Assembly (NCBI RefSeq): GCF_900113715.1
Contig: NZ_FOQK01000020.1
Location: forward strand, 1 to 64,000
Direction: 5' to 3'
DNA length: 64,000 bases
Origin: Pseudoselenomonas ruminantium
Lineage (GTDB): Bacteria; Bacillota; Negativicutes; Selenomonadales; Selenomonadaceae
In this document: positions 42,864-51,745 of the stretch, one piece after another
How the letters are laid out: the number at the start of each line of letters is the position of its first letter
Numbering within the stretch: the stretch's first letter is position 1
Translations under genes and position numbers: made by a program
Notes under the pieces: generated by a model
Seen by the model: the letters and a program-made list of their open reading frames with translations, nothing else
What the model was told of the DNA's origin: nothing
Databases searched by the model: none

Positions 42864-44999
42864 TCAATCCAGATATTCATGCAATTTCTCGAACAGATTC
42901 GGAAGGTCAATGGGCTTTAAGATATAATCGTTCATACCGCTTTCCATCGCGGCTTTACGGTCTTCATCAAACGCATTGGCCGTCATCGCCAGGATGGGAA
43001 TATCCTGCGTCCATTTGCTGGGCAGCCTGCGGATGGCCCGCGAAGCATCGAGGCCATTCATGACGGGCATCTGCAGATCCATGAGCACTAAATCGTAGCC
43101 GCCCTCAGGCGCCGCCTTTATCTTATCAACGGCGATGGCCCCATTTTCGGCCAGGTCGATCTTTATGTCGGTATTTTCGAGCAGCGCATAGACGATTTCG
43201 GCATTGATTTCATTATCTTCGACCAGCAGGATATTTCCCCGCAGATCCTGCTGCTGCAGGACCGTGCTGCTGTGCTCGAGCGATGTACCGCTTTTCTTCG
43301 CCTGCCCCGCATCCCCCGCCAACATCTCTTCCACCTGCTGCAGATGCCCGGCAATACCTGCCTGACCGGTCACGGCCGTGAGCTTCAGCAAGAGGTTGAT
43401 GGTGATTTCCGTTCCCGTTCCGGGCTCACTCCAGACCGAGATATCGCCGCCCATCATATCGACGAGATTCTTGACGATGGCCATACCCAGGCCCGTCCCC
43501 TGCACGCGGCTCTGCGTGCTCGTCCGCTCGCGCGTGAACGGCTCGAAGATATGTGCGACGAACTCCGGCGCCATGCCGATGCCGGTATCGCGGATGACAA
43601 AAGTAAAGCTGCCATAGCCATTCGGAGCCTGCTTGTCCTGCGCGATTTCAAGAGCTACCGTGCCGCCGGGTTCGGTGAACTTCACGGCATTGGACAAGCA
43701 GTTGAGCAGGACCTGATTGAGCCGCAGGCGGTCACACCAGATGCGCTCGTTGGCAATCCTTTCGGTATCGACACAGAAAGTCAGCTGCCGCGCATCCATA
43801 TCGGGCTGCAGGATATAGGTCAGCTCCTGCACGATATCGGCAAAGCTGTTTTCCGATACGTTCAGCGCCATCTTGCCGCTTTCGATGCGGCTCATGTCGA
43901 GCACATCGTTGATGATGGACAGCAGATGATCGCTGGCCGTCGAAATCTTGTTCAGATAGTTGCGCACGCATTCCGTATCCTGCAGATGCGCCGCCGCCAG
44001 TGCCGTATAGCCCATGATGGCGTTCATCGGCGTACGGATATCGTGTGACATATTCGTAAGGAAATGGGTCTTGGCCTGGTTAGCCGTATTGGCCTGCTGC
44101 AAAGCCAGTTCGAGCTGTTCATGCTGCTTGGCAAGCTTTTCCCGCTGATGCTCCAGCCGTTTGGCCAGCTCGAATTCCTTCGCGCGATTGTAATCAATCG
44201 GTGCAATCGAAAGGATGATGCGCGAGGCTTTGCCATCCTCACCGCGGTCATACACCTGGAAAAAAGCCCTGCGCCACGGCTTTTCGTAATCCGGCAGCTC
44301 ATAGACAAACTCACGGCTTTCTTCATCGGCAATATAGTCTTTGACGAATTGCGGATCGGCAAGATTCTGCATCATCGTCCGCTGGTCACTGCTGACCAAT
44401 GGCAGCAGGCGCTTCATGACACTGCTGTACGATGTCGTCAGCCGGCCATCGGGCAATGGCACCATCTGGGGCCGCTTGTAGACGCGCAGGATATCCTGGT
44501 TGAGATCGCAGAAATAGATGGCGTCGACCTCCTTGATGATATGCTGGTGGACCAGCGTGCCGCCAATGCGCTCATCGTTTTCGCGGATGCCGAGCACGAC
44601 GGAGACCAGTTTGCCATCCTTCTCCTCGAGCCGTACGAATTTCATTTCGGCAAAGTGTATCTCTTTGTCAACGTACAGGCTAAAGGAAATCGAATACGTG
44701 CGCTGGTCCTTGAGCATCTTGCTGACATAAGCCAGCGAGGCCACTGCCCGGACGCGCAGGCGGTCAAGCGGATAGACCTGGCGCTCGGCATAGCAGGTCA
44801 ATGCCTCCGCATAGGTCAGCGCCTCCGTATCCTGCCTGTCCATCGCCTGACGGAATACATCCTGGGTCGTAAAGGCTGTCATGGCACCGTCCTGCATGTT
44901 GACACAGTACACAGAGGTATAATCATCCGATAAGGCCAGAACCGCGCCGACGGATTTCTGCCATGCCGGCTGGCCCTTTTCCTTGGTTATATCGTTCAT
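42864..44999 (-). CDS. Soluble hybrid sensor histidine kinase with receiver domain (second)
   Basis: A 711-residue paralogue of the kinases at 18111 and 61762. The N-terminal about 290 residues are a PAS-like sensor region. HisKA has [16 protein letters not shown], the HATPase domain IRDTGIGMAPEFVAHIFEPF and GTGLGMAIVKNLV, and the C-terminal receiver LLVEDNEINAEIV with the phospho-Asp in DLVLMDLQMPVMNGLD. No membrane segments. The start at 44999 has AAGGAG seven bases upstream. It follows the CheB-like gene by 31 bp, so the two may be co-expressed. Confidence 0.88.
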   Translation of the reverse strand: MNDITKEKGQPAWQKSVGAVLALSDDYTSVYCVNMQDGAMTAFTTQDVFRQAMDRQDTEALTYAEALTCYAERQVYPLDRLRVRAVASLAYVSKMLKDQRTYSISFSLYVDKEIHFAEMKFVRLEEKDGKLVSVVLGIRENDERIGGTLVHQHIIKEVDAIYFCDLNQDILRVYKRPQMVPLPDGRLTTSYSSVMKRLLPLVSSDQRTMMQNLADPQFVKDYIADEESREFVYELPDYEKPWRRAFFQVYDRGEDGKASRIILSIAPIDYNRAKEFELAKRLEHQREKLAKQHEQLELALQQANTANQAKTHFLTNMSHDIRTPMNAIMGYTALAAAHLQDTECVRNYLNKISTASDHLLSIINDVLDMSRIESGKMALNVSENSFADIVQELTYILQPDMDARQLTFCVDTERIANERIWCDRLRLNQVLLNCLSNAVKFTEPGGTVALEIAQDKQAPNGYGSFTFVIRDTGIGMAPEFVAHIFEPFTRERTSTQSRVQGTGLGMAIVKNLVDMMGGDISVWSEPGTGTEITINLLLKLTAVTGQAGIAGHLQQVEEMLAGDAGQAKKSGTSLEHSSTVLQQQDLRGNILLVEDNEINAEIVYALLENTDIKIDLAENGAIAVDKIKAAPEGGYDLVLMDLQMPVMNGLDASRAIRRLPSKWTQDIPILAMTANAFDEDRKAAMESGMNDYILKPIDLPNLFEKLHEYLD

Positions 45000-45030
45000 T
45001 TCTATGCTCCTTATTTCCATTCAGCTGCCA

Positions 45031-46146
45031 TCAATCCTTGCTGCAAAGCTCCTGGATTGTCCTGGCTATCTTCGCAAGCGGCACCTGCTGCTCGACGGCC
45101 CCGATGTCAAAGGCCGCTTTCGGCATGCCATAGACCACCGAGCTCAGCTTGTCCTGTCCGATTGTCCGCGCCCCGCAGCGCAGCATGTCCAAAAGCCCCT
45201 CGGCCCCGTCGCGGCCCATGCCGGTCAGGATGATGCCCAGCGCCGTGTCGCCCGCCGCCTGGGCCACCGAGTGAAACAGCACATCGGCCGATGGACAGAC
45301 ACCGTGCACAGGCCTTCCGGGCTGGCAGTCGAGCTGGAAGCCGCCATCGATGCGCTTCAGCGTCATGTGCTTATGCCCTGGGGCAATGTAGACCGTATTG
45401 GACCGGACGATATCGCCAGCCTCCGCCTCCTTGACATGCAGGCGGCACTCATTGTTGAGCCGCTCGGCCAGCCGCTCGGAAAAGAGCGGCGGGATGTGCT
45501 GCGCGATGACGATGGGCGGCAGCGGCGGCCGGAGCGACGGCAGGATATCCGACAGCGCCTTGGTTCCCCCTGTCGAGGAGCCGATGGCGATGATGCGTAT
45601 CGGCACATTCGTATGGCGGATTGCCGGGCGCGTGCCGGTCGGTGCTGCCCCATCACTCAGGGGCACAGCGTCAGGCTTGGGCGGCGCCTGACGCTGTGCC
45701 GGCCAGATATCCCGGGCCACCGTCGCACTGCGGCCGATGCTCTGCCCCTTTGTCCCGTTTTTCTCGCAGGCCGCCCGGATAGAGGCTGCCAGCTCATCGA
45801 AGAATATTGTCTTGTCCGCTCCCGGTTTTGGCTTGGCCAGGTAGGAAAATGCCCCCATCGACTCGGCACAGCTCCTGGTCTTGGCGAGCATGCCGTAGGT
45901 CACCACGGGTGCTTCTGTCATATGCACCACCAGCGAGAGGAACATCTGGTTGTCAGCCTGCTGGATTCCCAGGAAGAGATTCAGCACGATGACGTCCGGC
46001 TTGAACATGCGTATCTTCATGATGGCGTCGTCCATCTCCGTTGCCCCTTCAAGCTGGGCGCCTGCCAACCGGCTCCTTATCCCTGCCAATACCGTGTCCC
46101 GTGCGGTCGCGGAAGGTTCCATTACCAGAACACGAATCGTAACCAT
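45031..46146 (-). CDS. CheB-like methylesterase with degenerate receiver domain
   Basis: A 371-residue protein with the two-domain plan of CheB. The C-terminal half keeps the catalytic triad region: Ser in IAIGSSTGGTKAL, His in VIAQHIPPLFSERL, Asp in LTGMGRDGAEGL. The N-terminal receiver is altered: the acidic pair is EP instead of DD and the phospho-acceptor position reads IVLNLFLG (Asn for Asp), although the Lys in YLAKPK remains. It is therefore probably not controlled by phosphorylation. No cheR, cheA or receptor gene is in the window; its neighbour is a hybrid kinase. Target may be a non-chemotaxis methyl-ester or a receptor encoded elsewhere. Confidence 0.82.
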   Translation of the reverse strand: MVTIRVLVMEPSATARDTVLAGIRSRLAGAQLEGATEMDDAIMKIRMFKPDVIVLNLFLGIQQADNQMFLSLVVHMTEAPVVTYGMLAKTRSCAESMGAFSYLAKPKPGADKTIFFDELAASIRAACEKNGTKGQSIGRSATVARDIWPAQRQAPPKPDAVPLSDGAAPTGTRPAIRHTNVPIRIIAIGSSTGGTKALSDILPSLRPPLPPIVIAQHIPPLFSERLAERLNNECRLHVKEAEAGDIVRSNTVYIAPGHKHMTLKRIDGGFQLDCQPGRPVHGVCPSADVLFHSVAQAAGDTALGIILTGMGRDGAEGLLDMLRCGARTIGQDKLSSVVYGMPKAAFDIGAVEQQVPLAKIARTIQELCSKD

Positions 46147-46176
46147 CCCTTTTCTCCTTCATCTTCGCATAGCGTC

Positions 46177-46824
46177 TCAGCTGTCAGACAGCAGGGCCTG
46201 ATACCAGGGCATCTGCCGCTCGGCAGCCACTGTCGTCGGCTCGGAGTGTCCCGAGAGCAGCGCCGTATCCGGCGGCAGTGACAGGATATGCCTGACAATC
46301 CCCTGCATCAGTTGGCGTTCGTCGCCGCCAGGCAGGTCCGTGCGGCCATAGCTGCTCTTGAAAACCGAGTCGCCGACAAAAGCGATCTTGTCCTGCGCGC
46401 TATAGTAGATACAGCCATCGGCCGTATGGCCAGGCACAGGCACCATATGCAGGCCGAAGGCCGGCTTGTCCCTAAGCTCCACATCGGAATTGTCCGCGAT
46501 ATAGGTGACCCCAGACAAGTTCAGCGGCTCCTCCAGCTGGGCCGAAAGGTTCCAAACCGGATCTTCGGCATACTGGCGGCCATTTCCCTGCATGAGAACC
46601 GGCACCGCCAGCTCCTGCTGCAGGGCCGGCACCGCACCGATGTGGTCGAAGTGCCCATGGGTCAGCAGGATCTTCTCGATGGTGAAGCCCTGCTCCCGGA
46701 TGATGGCGAGCAGTTTCTCCGGCTCGGCACCAGGATCGATCAGGAAGCCGTGCTTTGTCTCATCGTCTATATAAAAATAGGAATTCGTCACGATATAGCC
46801 CATGACCTGTGCTTGTATAATCAT
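46177..46824 (-). CDS. MBL-fold metallohydrolase, glyoxalase II-like
   Basis: A 215-residue hydrolase with the zinc motif THGHFDHIG near residue 60, later metal ligands in PVPGHTADGCIYY and FVGDSVF, and the C-terminal SGHSEPTTV His. It resembles the short hydroxyacylglutathione hydrolase-like proteins of Firmicutes whose substrates are unknown. The start at 46824 has GAGGTG six bases upstream; GTG three codons earlier is inside that site. Confidence 0.85.
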   Translation of the reverse strand: MIIQAQVMGYIVTNSYFYIDDETKHGFLIDPGAEPEKLLAIIREQGFTIEKILLTHGHFDHIGAVPALQQELAVPVLMQGNGRQYAEDPVWNLSAQLEEPLNLSGVTYIADNSDVELRDKPAFGLHMVPVPGHTADGCIYYSAQDKIAFVGDSVFKSSYGRTDLPGGDERQLMQGIVRHILSLPPDTALLSGHSEPTTVAAERQMPWYQALLSDS

Positions 46825-46949
46825 TCCATTCACCTCAGATAACCATGCTAGTCCTTCCTTATCTTATTCGCCCAGCAGGTGCCATCTTCCTGCCACGATA
46901 TGAAATCTAGTCTGCTCCAGGGCAGGATTCTGCCGTAAGGGAGGAACGA

Positions 46950-46983
46950 AAAAAGCGATGGATCCCGCAAAGATCCATCGCTT
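46950..46983 (-). terminator. Terminator of feoB
   Basis: AGCGATGGATC pairs with GATCCATCGCT around a 7-nt loop; on the minus strand it is followed by a T-run. It begins 4 bp after the feoB stop. Confidence 0.8.
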
Positions 46984-46986
46984 CTC

Positions 46987-49359
46987 TCAGGCAGATATCA
47001 GCAGTGCCAGCAGCCGGACTGCATAGGCAGCCATCCAGGCGATCACGCACTGCACGATGACAGTCAGGAACGCATTGCGCCCGCCGATCTCGCGGCGCAT
47101 GGTCGAAACCGCCGCGACACACGGCGTGTAGAGCAATACAAACACCAGCAGCACCACGGCCGTCAGCGGTGTCAGCAGCCCCGCCAGCAGCGACGCATCG
47201 CCACCGAGCAGTACCGTAAGCGTAGATACGACCGTTTCTTTCGCCATGAAGCCTGTGATAAGTGCCGTAGCCACACGCCAATCCGCAAAGCCCAGCGGCG
47301 CGAAAATCGGCGCGGCGAGCTTGCCGATAGCCGCCAGCAGGCTTTGCTCGGGCGATTCGGCAACGTTTAGCCGCAGGTCGAACATCTGCAGACACCAGAT
47401 GATGATGGAGGCCAGGAAGATGATGGTGAACGCCTTCATGAGAAAGCCCTTGGCCTTATCCCAGATGAGCCGTGCCACGCTCTTGGCCGACGGGATGCGG
47501 TAATTCGGCAGCTCCATGACAAAGGGCACCGGCTCGCCGCGGAACCGCGTCCGCCGCAGCAGCAGCGCAAACAGGATGCCCACACCGATGCCGGTAAAAT
47601 AAAGGGCAATCATGATAACGGCCTGATACTCGCGCGGGAAAAAGGCACCGATGAGCAGCGCATAGATTGGCAGCTTGGCACTGCAGCTCATGAACGGCAG
47701 CAGGAGCACCGTCATCTTGCGGTCGCGCTCACTGGAAAGCGTCCGCGTGGCCATGATGGCCGGCACCGAGCAGCCAAAGCCGACGAGCATCGGCACGATG
47801 CTGCGCCCCGACAGACCGATGCGGCGCAGCAGCCGGTCCATGACAAAGGCCACGCGCGCCATATAGCCCGTATCCTCGAGGATAGACAGGAAAAAGAACA
47901 GCGTCACGATGGTCGGCAGGAAACTGATGACACTGCCGATGCCCTCGAGCGCCCCATGGATAACGAGATCATGGACGACAGGATTCACGCCGGTCGCCGC
48001 GAGCAGCCCATCCACCGTATCGGTTACGCCGCCGACCACGACCGCCATGCCATCGGTCAGCAGTGCGCCGATACCAGCAAATGTCATCACGAAGATAAAG
48101 GCCATGATGGCGATAAAGCCCGGAATGGCCGTATACCTGCCGGTCAGGATGCGATCGATTGCCACACTGCGCTGATGCTCGCGGCTCTCATGCGGGCGCA
48201 CTACCGTCTGCGCGCAAAGATTCGTGATAAAGACAAAACGCATATGGGCCATAGCCGCCTCGGCATCAAGCCCCGTCTCCTCCTGCAGGATGGTGATGAT
48301 ATGCGCAAACATCTCCTGCTTTTCCTGCGGCAGCGCCAGGCTGTCCGCCATCCGCCCATCCTTTTCGATGAGCTTCGTCGCCGCAAAGCGCAGCGGCATC
48401 CCGATTTTCCGCGCCTCGGGCTCAATCATATGCGCCGTCGCATGGATGGCGCGATGCACCGCAGCGATAGGATCGCCCTGCGCCTCGCTGTCCTTGCAGA
48501 AGTCGATGCGCATCGGCTGCCGGTGATGGCGTGCCATATGCAGCGCATGATCCACCAGCTCATCGACGCCTTCATTCTTGGCCGCTGAAATCGGCACGAC
48601 GGGAATGCCAAGCACGGCCTCAAGCTCATTGATGAGAATCGAGCCGCCGTTATCGCGCACCTCATCCATCATGTTGAGCGCCAGCACCATCGGGATGCCG
48701 AGCTCCATGAGCTGCATCGTCAGATACAGATTGCGCTCAAGGTTCGTCGCATCGACGATATTGATGATGCCATCGGGATGCGTCTGCAGCAGGAAATCCC
48801 GCGTGACGATTTCCTCGCTCGAATACGGCGACAACGAGTAGATGCCCGGCAGGTCCGTCACACGCGCTTCGCGGTGGCCGCGGATCTGCCCATCCTTGCG
48901 GTCAACGGTCACGCCGGGGAAATTGCCCACATGCTGATGCGTACCCGTCAATTGATTGAACAATGTCGTCTTGCCGCAATTCTGATTGCCGACCAAGGCA
49001 AACGCCAAGGGCGCGCCCTTCGGTATCGGCGCCGGATCATGGCGATGCTGCTGCGGCGCATAACCTAGCTCACCGACGCCCGGATGATCGATATCGCGTT
49101 TGCGCTGCTCGCTATAGGCCTCATCTTCCTGCTGGTGTACGCCCTCGATGGCAATACTGCGGGCCTCATCGCGGCGCAAGGTCAAATCATAGCCGCGCAC
49201 CTTGAGCTGCAGCGGGTCCCCCATCGGCGCGATCTTCTGCAGCGTCACCTCGGTATGCGGCGTAAGCCCCATATCGAGCAGATGATGGCGCAGCGCACCA
49301 CTGCCGTCCACCCGCGTGATGAACGCTCCCTGTCCCGGCTGTAATTCATCTAAAGTCAT
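46987..49359 (-). CDS. feoB: Ferrous iron transporter FeoB with fused FeoA domain
   Basis: A 790-residue inner-membrane Fe(II) permease. Residues 1-76 are a FeoA SH3-like domain (HHLLDMGLTPHTEV, the KVRGYDLTLRRDEA segment), normally a separate protein. After a His-rich linker (DHPGVGELGYAPQQHRH) comes the G domain: P-loop GNQNCGKTTLFN (about residue 124), DLPGIYSLSPYS and NMMDEVRDNGG. The C-terminal half has the two Gate regions and about eight membrane helices (VGFGCSVPAIMATRTL contains the conserved Cys). It starts 6 bp after a small P-loop ATPase gene and is probably co-translated with it. Fur control cannot be judged since the promoter lies upstream of that gene. Confidence 0.95.
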   Translation of the reverse strand: MTLDELQPGQGAFITRVDGSGALRHHLLDMGLTPHTEVTLQKIAPMGDPLQLKVRGYDLTLRRDEARSIAIEGVHQQEDEAYSEQRKRDIDHPGVGELGYAPQQHRHDPAPIPKGAPLAFALVGNQNCGKTTLFNQLTGTHQHVGNFPGVTVDRKDGQIRGHREARVTDLPGIYSLSPYSSEEIVTRDFLLQTHPDGIINIVDATNLERNLYLTMQLMELGIPMVLALNMMDEVRDNGGSILINELEAVLGIPVVPISAAKNEGVDELVDHALHMARHHRQPMRIDFCKDSEAQGDPIAAVHRAIHATAHMIEPEARKIGMPLRFAATKLIEKDGRMADSLALPQEKQEMFAHIITILQEETGLDAEAAMAHMRFVFITNLCAQTVVRPHESREHQRSVAIDRILTGRYTAIPGFIAIMAFIFVMTFAGIGALLTDGMAVVVGGVTDTVDGLLAATGVNPVVHDLVIHGALEGIGSVISFLPTIVTLFFFLSILEDTGYMARVAFVMDRLLRRIGLSGRSIVPMLVGFGCSVPAIMATRTLSSERDRKMTVLLLPFMSCSAKLPIYALLIGAFFPREYQAVIMIALYFTGIGVGILFALLLRRTRFRGEPVPFVMELPNYRIPSAKSVARLIWDKAKGFLMKAFTIIFLASIIIWCLQMFDLRLNVAESPEQSLLAAIGKLAAPIFAPLGFADWRVATALITGFMAKETVVSTLTVLLGGDASLLAGLLTPLTAVVLLVFVLLYTPCVAAVSTMRREIGGRNAFLTVIVQCVIAWMAAYAVRLLALLISA

Positions 49360-49365
49360 AATCCG

Positions 49366-49884
49366 TCAGCCTTTCCAGAGATTCAAATCCATCATTACCT
49401 TATCCGTCTCCCACGGAGCGATGACCGTATAGGGCACTGCCCACTTATCCAGCATCGCAACGACCTGCGCATCCTTTTCCTTTGCCTGCGCGAGATCCGT
49501 CTCCTTGCGGCCATCGATCGACAGGAATTCATCGTTGCGCCGCAGCAGATAATTGATGTTGTCATAGCGGCCAAACTCCTGCATGACCAGCGCATCAAAC
49601 GCCTCGGTCGGCTCACGGTTGTAGATGATATTGAGGGGCAGCGGCGAATCGCAGACAGCAAAGTCGATATCGTAGCGCGCCAGCGTGCGCGTCCGATGCG
49701 CCTGCTCCGCAAAGAGATAGAGCTGATCCTCGACGATATCCGTCGCATTCTGATACCAAAGCCACTTGGCAAACTCGCCAACGAGCTCTGTCTTATAGCC
49801 TCTGCGCTTGAGCTTGGAATAAATATCGGCCGCAATCGTGCTCTTGCCGATGCCAGCGCCGCCGTAGAAATTGATTACCTTCAA
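49366..49884 (-). CDS. P-loop NTPase, kinase-like, unknown substrate
   Basis: A 172-residue protein with a TTG start placed by GGAGATGACG upstream. P-loop GGAGIGKSTIA lies at residues 8-18, followed by VGEFAKWLWYQN, a likely Walker B-type DIDFAVCDSPL and a lid-like RRNDEFLSIDGRKETD. It resembles small nucleoside or metabolite kinase-like AAA proteins of phages and Firmicutes, but I cannot name the substrate. It is directly upstream of feoB. Confidence 0.65.
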   Translation of the reverse strand: MKVINFYGGAGIGKSTIAADIYSKLKRRGYKTELVGEFAKWLWYQNATDIVEDQLYLFAEQAHRTRTLARYDIDFAVCDSPLPLNIIYNREPTEAFDALVMQEFGRYDNINYLLRRNDEFLSIDGRKETDLAQAKEKDAQVVAMLDKWAVPYTVIAPWETDKVMMDLNLWKG

Positions 49885-49947
49885 AACGTCATCTCCAAAA
49901 CATTGATAGTTGCCTTCCTATTGTAGCACAAAATAGCAAACCTGTCC

Positions 49948-51099
49948 TCACGGACGCAAACGCGGGACAAACCAGGCCACAAGACCATCCATGCCTAAGA
50001 ACACTGCCAGGATCAGGAAAGCCCCCGTAAACCCAAAGCCAGCATGCAGGAAGCCAAAAATCGCCGAAATGATCGTCGCGCCGACGCCCGTTGCCACCGT
50101 AATGGCAGCTGTCACTGTCGCCGTACGGCCGCCGGCAAAGTCAGCCACATAGGTAAGCACGTTCGGATAGACACCGCCACAGAAAAAGCCGAGCGCAAAG
50201 ACTACCACAAAGGCCATAAGCTCGCTCTGCACCACAGTCAGCAGCGCCAGCATCAATGCCGCCCCCAGCGGGGCAATATAGATAAGCCGGCTACGATGTT
50301 TGGCAAACAGGCCGCAAAGGAACCGCGACGGAATCATCGCGAGCCAAAACAGCGATAACGCCAGATAGCCGCGGGCAGAAGCAAGCGTATCCAGCATAAA
50401 ATTGCTAAGGAAAAAGCACACGCCGTTCTCAACGCCAACATAGAGGAACATGATCAGGCAGAGGAAGGCCACGCCTTTGCCATACATGCCTTTGCTGCTG
50501 ACATCCTGCACATCTACAGCCAGCAGCTCACGCGGCAAAAACTCCGTACGCACAAGGCCAACGGTCAAAAGCAGGAAGATAAGCCCGCTCAGCAGGAAAA
50601 AACTGCGCCAGCCGCCAGGCCCCTCCATAGAGATACCTACGGCCAGCGGCGCTGCCACAGCCCCGAGCGCAAACATCGCCGTAATGTAGCCCATGCGCCG
50701 GTTGCGCGTCAGCGGATAAGCATCCTGCATGCCGGCAATCGCGACATACTGGACAATGCTGCAGGCAAAGCCAAGCGTAAAAATGCCCACGGCAAACAGC
50801 AGCGACTCCGTCGCGAGCATGATGACGGCTGCCGACAGCACCCGTGTCGCCGTAAAGAGCACCAGCATGATCTTTTTCCCGATGCGGTCAGCCAGCGGCC
50901 CCAAAAGCAGCGGCGCGATCATCGTCGCAAAGAGCTGCACCGAGGCCAGAATCCCCTGCTGGCCTATCGATAAATCAAACTCCTGCCCGATATAGAGAAG
51001 TGCCGCCTGATAACCGCCTGTCTCAAAGCCATTCATAAAAATCGATAGCAGAAAAAGCAGCGATAAATCGTTGCGCTGCCAAAACCCTGTTTTTCCCAT
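49948..51099 (-). CDS. MFS transporter
   Basis: A 383-residue protein with about 12 membrane helices. The MFS signature is in the loop after helix 2 (LLGPLADRIGKKIMLVL), and the second half repeats it weakly (FLCGLFAKHRSRLIY). AAGGTGAG precedes ATG. Substrate is unknown. The region immediately upstream holds four tandem TTGACNNGTCAA copies (51164-51215), so it may be under a ligand-responsive repressor. Confidence 0.85.
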   Translation of the reverse strand: MGKTGFWQRNDLSLLFLLSIFMNGFETGGYQAALLYIGQEFDLSIGQQGILASVQLFATMIAPLLLGPLADRIGKKIMLVLFTATRVLSAAVIMLATESLLFAVGIFTLGFACSIVQYVAIAGMQDAYPLTRNRRMGYITAMFALGAVAAPLAVGISMEGPGGWRSFFLLSGLIFLLLTVGLVRTEFLPRELLAVDVQDVSSKGMYGKGVAFLCLIMFLYVGVENGVCFFLSNFMLDTLASARGYLALSLFWLAMIPSRFLCGLFAKHRSRLIYIAPLGAALMLALLTVVQSELMAFVVVFALGFFCGGVYPNVLTYVADFAGGRTATVTAAITVATGVGATIISAIFGFLHAGFGFTGAFLILAVFLGMDGLVAWFVPRLRP

Positions 51100-51160
51100 A
51101 GACTCACCTTCTTTCGCTGTTAGGATTCGACAGCCGCGCCGCCATCACCTGCCAGACGTC

Positions 51161-51215
51161 AAGCTGACCAGTCAAAATTGACTTGTCAACTTGACTGGTC
51201 AGCTTGACTGGTCAA
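51161..51215. repeat. Four tandem TTGACNNGTCAA copies upstream of the MFS gene
   Basis: Copies at 51164-51175 (CTGACCAGTCAA), 51178-51189 (TTGACTTGTCAA), 51191-51202 (TTGACTGGTCAG) and 51204-51215 (TTGACTGGTCAA), spaced 14, 13 and 13 bp. The outer parts also make a perfect 15-bp inverted repeat AAGCTGACCAGTCAA / TTGACTGGTCAGCTT. The array ends 62-116 bp from the MFS start codon. No good -10 could be seen between array and gene. Confidence 0.85.
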
Positions 51216-51232
51216 AAACTTTCCCCATACAC

Positions 51233-51258
51233 AAAAAGACCGCCTGATGGCGGCCTTT
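51233..51258 (-). terminator. Terminator of the 85-residue exported protein
   Basis: GACCGCC and GGCGGCC pair around TGAT (one wobble on the minus strand), with five T following on that strand. Confidence 0.65.
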
Positions 51259-51287
51259 CGCATTTTCCTGTCAGCGTTCATTCTTTT

Positions 51288-51545
51288 TTATTCTTCTGCC
51301 AGCAGGACATGACCATCCTTGGCAAAGGTCACCTCGCCCTGGTGCATATCCGCAGTGACATAGGCCACGTGGAAACTTTCCGTATCCCCCGCCCCTATGC
51401 GCTCCGTCTCGCAGAACGCCGTATCGGGATGCACAGACCGCACCACATCTTCAGCAATCTGCTCATCGATGACCGGCGTCCCCTGCACATACAGCAGCGC
51501 TCCCCAGATAGCGGCTCCCAACACAATACCCAAACACTTTTTCAT
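51288..51545 (-). CDS. Small exported or membrane-anchored hypothetical protein
   Basis: An 85-residue protein with an N-terminal hydrophobic segment (KKCLGIVLGAAIWGALLYVQG) and a soluble part ending TFAKDGHVLLAEE. GGAAGGA is upstream. No family recognised. It is a single gene ended by its own hairpin. Confidence 0.55.
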   Translation of the reverse strand: MKKCLGIVLGAAIWGALLYVQGTPVIDEQIAEDVVRSVHPDTAFCETERIGAGDTESFHVAYVTADMHQGEVTFAKDGHVLLAEE

Positions 51546-51745
51546 ACAGAATCCTTCCTTTCCCTTGACCTATGACTAGTATACATCTTTACAGCTATGA
51601 AGTTGATAGATTTGAAGTAAGTATTCTGTATTCTTACTACAATTAACATGGACGCAGTTTTAAACTTAATTTAACCTTTAGTCAATATAATGATAGCACG
51701 ACATTATATTATAAAACGCGATTTTATCAACACAGGAGACTGGAA

